From the NCBI GenBank assembly GCA_034666665.1, contig JAXDLK010000143.1:1-17781 (forward strand): 17,781 nt of DNA. The letters run 5' to 3'. The DNA is from JAXDLK01 sp034666665 (GTDB lineage Bacteria; Desulfobacterota; Binatia; JACPRU01). The notes under the pieces were generated by a model. That model was not told the origin of the DNA, searched no databases, and saw nothing but the letters and a program-made list of their open reading frames with translations. The translations under genes and the position numbers were made by a program. Positions 1-5,796 of the stretch are shown one piece after another; position 1 is the first letter of the stretch, and each line of letters starts with the position of its first letter.

Positions 1-126
1 GTCACGAACCTCGTACGTCAGGTTCGAATGGCCGCCGGCGAGCAGCGAGAAGCGAAAGGGGAGGGTGGTCCCGGCGACGTGCTGCGAAATCCAGCGCGAG
101 ACGGCGTCGGCCGCGATTCCCTTCAA
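1..126 (-). CDS. APH-like phosphotransferase family protein, N-terminal fragment
   Basis: Partial gene running off the left edge; 42 codons are visible, from a TTG at 126-124 down to base 1. The translation has a short amphipathic start (A-D-A-V-S-R-W-I) followed by L-P-F-R-F-S-L-L-A-G-G-H-S-N-L-T-Y-E-V. This is the typical N-terminal lobe of aminoglycoside-phosphotransferase (APH, Pfam PF01636) family kinases that sit beside acyl-CoA dehydrogenases, as in the ACAD10/ACAD11 fusions of animals; the AGG.SNLTY segment is the nucleotide-loop region. It lies downstream of two acyl-CoA dehydrogenase genes on the same strand, which supports a role in lipid or hydroxy-acid activation rather than antibiotic resistance. 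The start is uncertain: no ATG lies in frame and the upstream bases are intergenic repeat, with only a weak GGA before the TTG. Confidence 0.72.
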   Translation of the reverse strand, partial: MKGIAADAVSRWISQHVAGTTLPFRFSLLAGGHSNLTYEVRD

Positions 127-140
127 ACGAATCCATCCGT

Positions 141-305
141 TTTCCCTCTCCCGTCCAGGAGGCGCGTTGCGAACTGGTGAGCAACGTCTTGCGCCCCGAG
201 CTCTTCTGCGAGGCCGAGGGTGGCCCGCAATGACCGCCTTCCACTTTCCCTCTCCCATCCTGGGAGGCGCGCTGTGAGCCGGCGAGCAGTATCTTGCGCC
301 CCCGA
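141..305. repeat. Two tandem copies of a dispersed hairpin repeat
   Basis: Two units with a period of 104 bp begin with TTTCCCTCTCCC at 141 and 245. Each continues through GGAGGCGCG and ends near CTTGCGCCCC. The second contains a perfect hairpin, CTCCCA-TCC-TGGGAG, at 252-266. On the reverse strand the core reads GCGCRCCTCCC, a 4-nt loop, then GGGAGAGG, and this matches the cores of the repeat array at 7644-7916. The block fills the 294-bp gap between the second acyl-CoA dehydrogenase and the APH-like gene and has no convincing coding potential. Confidence 0.7.
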
Positions 306-334
306 GTTCCTCTGCCAGGGAGGGTGGCCGAAGG

Positions 335-392
335 CCGGGTGAGGGTCGCGCCGGGTGAGGGTCCCGCCGGGTGGGGGCGCCGGGTGAGGGCG
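335..392. repeat. GC-rich short tandem repeat (CCGGGTGAGGG)
   Basis: Four near-identical copies of CCGGGTGAGGGYC start at 335, 351, 367 and 380, spaced 16, 16 and 13 bp. The third copy has a G for A change. They lie immediately downstream, in transcription order, of the acyl-CoA dehydrogenase ending at 421, and next to the hairpin repeat block. Their role is unknown; replication slippage of a GC-rich unit is enough to explain them. Confidence 0.6.
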
Positions 393-420
393 CGAGGCTT
401 CGGCCGCCTGCATCCGGAGG

Positions 421-1536
421 TCAGACGCCGATACGCGCGGCGAGTCGCTCGCGATGGTACACCGGATCGCCGAACAGCACCGAGCTCGCGCGCGCGCGCT
501 TGAAGTAGAGGTGCGCGGGATGCTCCCAGGTGAAGCCCATGCCCCCGTGGATCTGGATGTTGTCGGCGGCGGCGTGGAAGAACGCCTCGGAGCAATACGC
601 CTTCGCCATGTGCGATGCGCTCGCGAGCTCCTGCGCGTCTTCGTCGGCGGCGCGGAATGCCGCGTAGTACGCGGCCGAGCGCGCGAACTCGACCTCCACG
701 AGCATGTCGGCGCACTTGTGCTTGATCGCCTGGAAGGAGCCGATCGCGCGGCCGAACTGGAGCCGCGTCCGCGCGTAGTCGGTAGCCATCTCGAGACAGC
801 GCTCTGCTCCGCCCGCCTGCTCGGCGGCGAGCGCGGCGAGCGCGCGTGCGAGCACCATCGCGAGCTGGGGAGCGGCGTCCGCGCTGCCGATGCGGCGCCC
901 GGACGTTCCCGAGAAACGGATGCGTGCGAGCTTGCGCGTGAGATCGAGGGTCGGGAGGAGCGTTCGCTCGAGACCGCGAGCGCCGGCGTCGACCTCGAAG
1001 AGGGCGACGCCGGCGTCCATGCGCGCCGCGACCAGCAAGACATCGGCGACGTGGCCGTCGACGACGAACTCCTTCGTGCCCTCGAGCCGATGGCTGGCGC
1101 CGTCGCGGTGAGCCTCGAGCCGCACGTCGGCGGGTTCCCATGCGCCGCCTTCTTCGCCGAGAGCGAGCGTGACGAGCGCGCGCCCCGAAGCGATCTCCGG
1201 AAGCAGTCGTCCCCGGGCATCGTCGTCGCCGGCGAGGAGAAGCGTGTCGGCGGCGACCACGGCGGTCGACAGGTACGGGCCGCAGAAGAGGACGCGTCCC
1301 ATCTCCTCCATGACGATCGCGCGCTCGATCGGACCGAGTCCCGCGCCGCCATACTCCTCCGGCACGCTCAGGCCGGGAAGCGCCATCTCCTCGGCCATCC
1401 GCGTCCACGTGCGCTCGTCGTAGCCGCGGTCGCTCTCCATGACCGCGCGGACGGCGGTCTCGGACGACTCCTTGTCGAGGAAGCGCCGGACGGTCTGGCG
1501 GAGCTCGTCGTGCTCGGGCGTGAAGGCGAAATCCAT
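421..1536 (-). CDS. Acyl-CoA dehydrogenase family protein, probable non-catalytic partner subunit
   Basis: This 371-residue protein belongs to the acyl-CoA dehydrogenase (FadE) superfamily of FAD enzymes, which form the alpha-beta double bond in acyl-CoA thioesters. The N-terminal helical domain opens M-D-F-A-F-T-P-E-H-D-E-L and carries the P-E-E-Y-G-G-A-G-L-G motif near residue 60. The C-terminal helical domain has RTRLQFGRAIGSFQAIKH and the FAD-contact motif QIHGGMGFTWEH near 330-341. In an ungapped comparison from memory with isovaleryl-CoA dehydrogenase, the catalytic Glu position is Ala here, and no Glu sits at the medium-chain-enzyme position. It starts 19 bases after the stop of another, different acyl-CoA dehydrogenase. 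The pair therefore resembles the alpha2beta2 FadE pairs of mycobacterial sterol catabolism. Substrate is not predictable. Confidence 0.9.
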   Translation of the reverse strand: MDFAFTPEHDELRQTVRRFLDKESSETAVRAVMESDRGYDERTWTRMAEEMALPGLSVPEEYGGAGLGPIERAIVMEEMGRVLFCGPYLSTAVVAADTLLLAGDDDARGRLLPEIASGRALVTLALGEEGGAWEPADVRLEAHRDGASHRLEGTKEFVVDGHVADVLLVAARMDAGVALFEVDAGARGLERTLLPTLDLTRKLARIRFSGTSGRRIGSADAAPQLAMVLARALAALAAEQAGGAERCLEMATDYARTRLQFGRAIGSFQAIKHKCADMLVEVEFARSAAYYAAFRAADEDAQELASASHMAKAYCSEAFFHAAADNIQIHGGMGFTWEHPAHLYFKRARASSVLFGDPVYHRERLAARIGV

Positions 1537-1555
1537 GATTGGCCGTGCGTCCGCG

Positions 1556-2782
1556 TCAGGCGCTTCGCGGAACGTCCTTCCACGGCACGCCCTTGTCGGG
1601 GCGTGGCTCGCCCGGCAGGCCGAGCACGCGCTCGCCGAGAATGTTACGCATCACCTCGGACGTCCCGCCCTCGATCGAGTTCGCCCGCGATCGCAGGAAC
1701 TGGTACTTCGCGAGCGCCAGGCGGCCGGTGCGGCTCTCCCCGGCGGGCCGCCGCCGCCGGTATCCCGCTTCGTAGACCAGCGAATCGGTGCCGAGCACGT
1801 CCATGCCGCATTCCCAGATGCGCTGGTTCAGCTCGGCGAGCGCCAGCTTGCCGACCGAGCCTTCCGGCCCGGGGTTGCCGGTCTTCTGTGCGGCCTTCGC
1901 GCGCTGGCTGGTGAAGCGCAGGAGCTCCGAGCGGATGTAGAGCTGGGTGATGCGGTCGCGGAGCACCGCTTCCGCGGCGGGCGAGAGCGATCCGGGCGTG
2001 CGCGCGTTCCAGAGCTCGAGCAGGATGCCGATCGATCCGCCGCCGCGCCTGCCGACGGCGCCGCCGATCGCGGTCCGCTCGTTCATCAGCGTGGTGATCG
2101 CCACGCGCCATCCGTCGCCCTCGGCGCCGAGCATGCGGTCCGCGGGGATGCGCACGTCGTTCAGGAAGACTTCGTTGAACTCCGCCTCGCCGGTGATCTG
2201 GTGAAGGGGGCGCACCTCGACGCCGGGGCTCTCCATGTCGAGCAGGAAGTACGAGAGCCCTTCGTGCTTCGGTCGATCCGGATCGGTCCGCGCCAGCAGC
2301 ATCCCCCACTTCGACACGTGAGCCAGGCTCGTCCAGACCTTCTGCCCGTTCAGCACCCAGTCGTCGCCGTCGCGCACGCCGCGCATCGAGAGGCCGGCGA
2401 CGTCGGAGCCCGCTCCGGGCTCGCTGAAGAGCTGGCACCAGATGTCCTCGCCGGTGAAGATCCGCCGGAGAAGCGTGCGCTTCATCCATTCGTTGCCGTG
2501 CGTGAGCACCGTGGGTGCGCCCATGCCGATGCCGATCGGGTTCAGCATCATGTCGTCGTGCTGCGTCTCCGCGTTCCGGCGGAGCTCGTCCTGCACGACC
2601 GCCTGCATCTTGGGGTTCAGACCGAGCCCGCCGTATCCTTCGGGGAAGTGGACCCAGGCGAGGCCGTTGTCGTACTGCTTGCCGCGGAACGTGAAGGCGT
2701 CGACGCGGTCCGGATGCGCCTCTTCGAGGAGTGCGCGGACGCGACTCCGGAGCTCTTCTTCGGTCATTTCTCCGAGTGACAT
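1556..2782 (-). CDS. Acyl-CoA dehydrogenase, probable catalytic subunit
   Basis: The protein has 408 residues. The beta-domain motif QLFSEPGAGSD is at 117-127, followed by WVLNGQKVWTS (142-152), which binds FAD and the thioester. The C-terminal motif S-I-E-G-G-T-S-E-V-M-R-N-I-L is at 369-382. That motif has Gly where medium-chain enzymes carry the catalytic Glu. Glu235 in M-N-E-R-T-A-I-G-G lies where isovaleryl-CoA dehydrogenase has its base, so this is the likely catalytic chain of a heteromeric enzyme with the 371-residue protein downstream. The start at 2782 has a good GGGGAG ribosome-binding site; a second ATG follows five codons later. It is the first dehydrogenase gene of the operon and begins 48 bases after the MocR-like gene, so it may be co-transcribed with it. 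Confidence 0.92.
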   Translation of the reverse strand: MSLGEMTEEELRSRVRALLEEAHPDRVDAFTFRGKQYDNGLAWVHFPEGYGGLGLNPKMQAVVQDELRRNAETQHDDMMLNPIGIGMGAPTVLTHGNEWMKRTLLRRIFTGEDIWCQLFSEPGAGSDVAGLSMRGVRDGDDWVLNGQKVWTSLAHVSKWGMLLARTDPDRPKHEGLSYFLLDMESPGVEVRPLHQITGEAEFNEVFLNDVRIPADRMLGAEGDGWRVAITTLMNERTAIGGAVGRRGGGSIGILLELWNARTPGSLSPAAEAVLRDRITQLYIRSELLRFTSQRAKAAQKTGNPGPEGSVGKLALAELNQRIWECGMDVLGTDSLVYEAGYRRRRPAGESRTGRLALAKYQFLRSRANSIEGGTSEVMRNILGERVLGLPGEPRPDKGVPWKDVPRSA

Positions 2783-2830
2783 GAGCTTCTCCCCCGAGTG
2801 CAGCCCACCGATCGGCCTATCACCCGACCC

Positions 2831-4156
2831 CTAGGGAACGGAAGTGCGGCCGTCGCCGGCGAGCGCGCGGTGGAGCGCATCGGCGACTCGCTCCGCGTCG
2901 CGCGGGCCAAGGGTCGCGGTGGTGATGCGCACCGCAGGGCCGCTCCGCAGCCGGAACCGCTCGCCCGCGCGAATCGCCCAGCCGTCGTCGGCGAGAGCCG
3001 TCACGACCGGCGACTCCTCGCGCACGGGGATCCACACGTTCAACCCGGAACGGCCGCGCGCCTCGATGCCGCGAGCCGCGAGGGCGGCGAGGAGAACGCG
3101 GCGGCGCTCGGCATAGGTGGCGGTCGCGCGCGCGAGGAGACGGCGAGTCGCGGGATCCGTCCAGAAGAACGCGGCGATCTCCTGAAGTACGTGGCTCACC
3201 CATCCGGAGCCGACGCTCAGTCGGCCCTCGACACGGGAGACGGTCGTGGGATCGCCGGCGAGGATCGCCAGACGTAGATCGGGTCCGAGCCACTTCGACA
3301 CCGACCGCACGACGGCCCATCGCCCGCGGTCCGCGGACAACGTCACCGCGGGTGCCCCGGCAACCGGGCCCGCGTGGTCGTCCTCGATCAGCAGCACGCG
3401 GGGATGCCGGTCGAGGACGCGCCGGAGCTCGCCAGCGCGCTCGTCGTCGACGGCGGCGCCGGTCGGGTTCTGCGCCCGCGGCGTCAGGATGAAGGCCTCG
3501 CAGCCGCAGGCCAGCGCCCGCGCCAGGTCGCCGGGCCGCGGTCCGGAGTCGTCGACCTCGACCGACTCGGGGACGAGGCCGAGCGCGCCCGTCAGGTCGA
3601 GCACGGCCGCGTAGCCGGGATCCTCGACGGCGACGCGGTCCCCGGGTCTGAGGTGCGCCTGCAGCACGCGCTCGATCCCGTCGAGCGCCCCGGACACCAC
3701 CGTGACGTGCTCCGCTGAGACGCCGTCGCGTGCGAGGTCCGCGGCGGCCACGCGTCGCAAAGCCGCGAGGCTCGCTGGCTCGCCGTAGAGACGGGGCCGC
3801 GAATCGAGATGGGCTGCTGCGCGGCGGAGACGCGGCAGCAGCGCCGGATCGGGCGCGCCGTAGGCGAGATTTCTGAGCCCGGCTGCGACGGGCACCGCGG
3901 GACGCGCCGACACGGGCGGCTGGTGCCGTACCTGCGTTCCGCGGCGGCTCCGCCCGTGCACCAGGCCGCGGGTGCGGAGCGTGCGGTACGCCGCGGAGAC
4001 GGTGGCCGGGCTCACCCCGAGCGCGCGCGCCAGCGATCGCACCGTCGGCACCGCCGCCCCGGGGGCCAGGCGGTGCTCGCGAATCGCGGCCTCCACGCTG
4101 GCGGCGATGGTCCTTGCCTCGCGACCCGCGATTCCGTATTGTGCTGCAATGTTCAT
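2831..4156 (-). CDS. MocR/PdxR-family regulator: GntR winged helix fused to a class I aminotransferase-like domain
   Basis: The protein has 441 residues. The N-terminal GntR winged helix (about 10-77) includes VPTVRSLARALGVSPATVSAAYRTL, broken here only by residue count at 36-60, and a basic wing ending G-T-Q-V. A linker leads to a fold-type-I PLP domain (about 95-440). PLP residues are visible: QNPTG at 229-233, E-D-D-H at 258-261 and the Schiff-base lysine K288 in SVSKWLGPDLR. The usual Tyr after EDD is His261. Proteins of this family sense PLP or an amine and regulate a neighbouring, often divergent, gene. Here that neighbour is a PNPOx-like flavoprotein starting 36 bp away. I chose the ATG at 4156 because the longer reading frame upstream is antisense to the neighbour. 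It is a transcription factor, not a metabolic aminotransferase, although catalytic activity cannot be excluded. Confidence 0.9.
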   Translation of the reverse strand: MNIAAQYGIAGREARTIAASVEAAIREHRLAPGAAVPTVRSLARALGVSPATVSAAYRTLRTRGLVHGRSRRGTQVRHQPPVSARPAVPVAAGLRNLAYGAPDPALLPRLRRAAAHLDSRPRLYGEPASLAALRRVAAADLARDGVSAEHVTVVSGALDGIERVLQAHLRPGDRVAVEDPGYAAVLDLTGALGLVPESVEVDDSGPRPGDLARALACGCEAFILTPRAQNPTGAAVDDERAGELRRVLDRHPRVLLIEDDHAGPVAGAPAVTLSADRGRWAVVRSVSKWLGPDLRLAILAGDPTTVSRVEGRLSVGSGWVSHVLQEIAAFFWTDPATRRLLARATATYAERRRVLLAALAARGIEARGRSGLNVWIPVREESPVVTALADDGWAIRAGERFRLRSGPAVRITTATLGPRDAERVADALHRALAGDGRTSVP

Positions 4157-4192
4157 TCGTTTGTACTGTAACAAATAGGAACGGAGGAGGCA
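4126..4192. promoter_or_regulatory. Shared divergent promoter/operator of the MocR-like and PNPOx-like genes
   Basis: Only 36 bp separate the two start codons. An inverted repeat TTTGT-N6-ACAAA lies at 4160-4164 and 4171-4175. On the minus strand TTGCCT, 17 bp, then TACAGT (4170-4165) resembles a -35/-10 pair that ends 8 bases before the regulator ATG. It would give a leaderless or very short-leader transcript and would overlap the operator, as expected for autoregulation. A strong GGAGGAGG ribosome-binding site (about 4183-4190) precedes the plus-strand ATG. Promoter assignment is by eye. Confidence 0.5.
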
Positions 4193-4843
4193 ATGAGCGA
4201 TCTGGTCGTGACGGAGCGGACCAAGGTCCGGCGGCGGGCGGCGCGGGGGCGCTACGACCGCGACACGGTCTACGCGATCCTCGACGAGGGGCTCGTCGCG
4301 CACGTCGGCTTCGCCGTCGATGGCCAACCGTTCGTGATCCCGGTGGTCTACGGCCGGGCCGGCGACCGGCTCCTGCTGCACGGCTCGGTCGCGAGCCGGA
4401 TGCTGCGTACGCTCCGCGACGGCCTCGCCGTGTGCGTCACCGTGACGATCGTCGATGGCATCGTGCTCGCCCGCTCCGTCTTCCACCACAGCATGAACTA
4501 CCGCTCGGTGGTGGTGCTCGGCCGCGCCGTCGAGATCTCCGACATGGACGCCAAGGTCGAGGCGCTCCGCGCAATCGTCGACCACGTCGCCCCGGAGCGA
4601 TGGGGCGTGGCGCGGACGCCGACCGCCGAGGAGCTGCGGGCGACGACGGTGCTCGAGCTGGCGATCAGCGAGGCTTCCGCCAAGGTGCGTACCGGTCCGC
4701 CGCTCGACGACGACGGCGATCTCGAGCGGCCCTGCTGGGCCGGAGAGATCCCTCTGCGCATGACCGCGCTCGCGCCGGTCGCGGATCCGGCGCTGGCGCC
4801 GGGGATCGAGCTGCCGCCGTCGGTCGCCACCTACCGCCCCTGA
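4193..4843 (+). CDS. Pyridoxamine 5'-phosphate oxidase-like FMN-binding flavoprotein
   Basis: The 216-residue protein has the split-beta-barrel signature of the Pyridox_ox_2/NimA-like group. It opens Y-D-R-D-T-V-Y-A-I-L-D-E-G-L-V-A-H-V-G-F (residues 18-37), then Q-P-F-V-I-P-V-V-Y-G-R. The phosphate-binding strand is LLLHGSVASRMLR (about 60-72), followed by the F-H-H-S-M-N-Y-R-S-V-V-V-L-G-R-A strand. Family members bind FMN, F420 or haem and act as small-molecule reductases or oxidases; true PNPOx activity is not implied. Divergent linkage to a PLP-sensing MocR regulator suggests its expression answers to PLP status or to an amine. The start is fixed by a near-perfect ribosome-binding site. 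The TGA stop is formed by the edge of the REP-like hairpin that follows. Confidence 0.88.
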   Translation: MSDLVVTERTKVRRRAARGRYDRDTVYAILDEGLVAHVGFAVDGQPFVIPVVYGRAGDRLLLHGSVASRMLRTLRDGLAVCVTVTIVDGIVLARSVFHHSMNYRSVVVLGRAVEISDMDAKVEALRAIVDHVAPERWGVARTPTAEELRATTVLELAISEASAKVRTGPPLDDDGDLERPCWAGEIPLRMTALAPVADPALAPGIELPPSVATYRP

Positions 4844-4930
4844 AAAAGGGGTCGGGAGTCTTTTTCCACCGGTCAGCGGCCGCTCGTCCGCGCCTGACCG
4901 ATCGAGAAAGACTCCCGACCCCTTTTCTCA
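4841..4930. repeat. REP-like nested inverted-repeat element, copy 1 (bidirectional terminator)
   Basis: A 20-bp perfect outer stem AAAAGGGGTCGGGAGTCTTT (4844-4863) pairs with 4907-4926. An inner 7-bp stem, CGGTCAG (4870-4876), pairs with CTGACCG (4894-4900). Read from either side the element begins with TGA then (G)AAAAGGGG. These TGAs are the stop codons of the convergent genes on both sides (4841-4843 plus strand, 4930-4928 minus strand). The run of T after each arm's GC core makes it a plausible two-way Rho-independent terminator. A related copy lies at 12061-12142. Confidence 0.85.
4844..4926. terminator. Strong bidirectional hairpin terminator
   Basis: The outer 20-bp stem has a GC-rich core (GGGGTCGGGAGTC) flanked by A-tract and T-tract, between convergent genes ending at 4843 and 4928. 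The hairpin can form in either transcript. The terminator role is inferred from position and structure. Confidence 0.65.
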
Positions 4931-5710
4931 CCGCTGGGTGCGGCCGCGGTCCTGGATCGTGCGCCGGCGCTCGGCGATCGCGGAGCGGTCGACGCGACGC
5001 GCATGGTCGCGGCTCTCGCGGCGCTCGAGCTCGAGCGCCTCGCCGAACGCCAGCGCGAAGCCGCGATCGATCAGGCGCTTGTAGCCGCGCATCGTGGCCT
5101 CGTCGCACGAGAGCATGTCCTGCGCCAGCGCGCGGCACGCCGGCAGCAGCTCCTCCGCCGCGACCACGCGGTTCACCAGGCCCCATGCCTCCGCTCTCTC
5201 CGCGGAGAGATAGTTCCCGGTGAGCGAGAGCTCCTTCGCGCGGTGGATGCCGATGAGCCTCGGGAGCTTCTGGCTGAGGCCCCACCCGGGAAGCAGACCG
5301 ACGCGCGCGTGCGTGTCGGCGAATCGCGCCTCGACCGAGGCGACCAGGACGTCGCACGCGAGAGCGACCTCGAATCCGCCGGTGATCGCGAACCCGTTGA
5401 TCCCCCCGATGATCGGCTTCCGGCACTCTTCCATCGCGCGGATGATGTCGGCGCCGCTGCCGATCTCGCCGTCGGCGCCTGCCTCGCGGCCGGCCTCGCC
5501 GCCGAGCTCCTTCAGGTCGAGACCGGCGCAGAACGCCCGGCCCGATCCGGTGAGGATGACGACACCGACGTCGTCGTCGCCGGCCACGGTGTGAAAGCCG
5601 TCCACCAGCGCGCGGCGGAGCTCCCTCGACAGCGCGTTCATCGCCGCCGGCCGATTCAGCGTCAGCGTGGCGACGCGTTCGTTTCGCTCGAGGAGCAGCA
5701 CGTCGGGCAT
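4928..5710 (-). CDS. Enoyl-CoA hydratase/isomerase (crotonase) family protein
   Basis: The product has 260 residues. The oxyanion-hole motif G-R-A-F-C-A-G-L-D-L-K-E is near 58-69, and the second oxyanion plus first acid motif N-G-F-A-I-T-G-G-F-E is at 105-114. Glu114 matches the first catalytic Glu of rat enoyl-CoA hydratase (E144). Counting 20 residues on, the second catalytic Glu (E164) is replaced by His134 in F-A-D-T-H-A-R-V-G-L-L-P-G-W-G-L-S. This change recurs in a common actinobacterial/proteobacterial crotonase subgroup and may mean altered hydratase activity or an isomerase or hydrolase role. The ATG at 5710 is preferred over the GTG at 5725 because GGAGAAGG lies five bases before it. 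It stands alone, divergent from the selenoprotein operon. Confidence 0.9.
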   Translation of the reverse strand: MPDVLLLERNERVATLTLNRPAAMNALSRELRRALVDGFHTVAGDDDVGVVILTGSGRAFCAGLDLKELGGEAGREAGADGEIGSGADIIRAMEECRKPIIGGINGFAITGGFEVALACDVLVASVEARFADTHARVGLLPGWGLSQKLPRLIGIHRAKELSLTGNYLSAERAEAWGLVNRVVAAEELLPACRALAQDMLSCDEATMRGYKRLIDRGFALAFGEALELERRESRDHARRVDRSAIAERRRTIQDRGRTQR

Positions 5711-5774
5711 CGGAGCCTTCTCCACCGGGCGACGGCGTGCGTCAACGCAGGCGGCGGCGGATGACCTGGCGGAA

Positions 5775-5796
5775 CGGGCGGGTTAGAATCCGCCCG
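5775..5796 (+). promoter_or_regulatory. Probable leaderless promoter and operator of the selenoprotein operon
   Basis: TAGAAT (5784-5789) is a near-consensus -10 box located 6 bases before the GTG at 5796, and no ribosome-binding site is present, so the transcript may be leaderless. The box sits in the 8-nt centre of a perfect inverted repeat, CGGGCGG (5775-5781) with CCGCCCG (5790-5796). A repressor could bind there, or the arms could merely be GC-rich coincidence. Confidence 0.4.

Noticed and set aside
2..1408. 468-codon minus-strand frame rich in Arg
   Set aside because: It is a shadow frame of the acyl-CoA dehydrogenase; the composition is typical of GC-rich wrong-frame reading.
454..1914. 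Long plus-strand open frame across both dehydrogenases
   Set aside because: It is antisense to well-supported genes and has no recognisable domain. Other long opposite-strand frames (1439-2779, 8009-9196, 14811-16127) were rejected for the same reason.
4157..4585. N-terminal extension of the MocR regulator
   Set aside because: The extra frame is antisense to the PNPOx-like gene, low-complexity (His/Asp/Val rich) and not part of the GntR domain.
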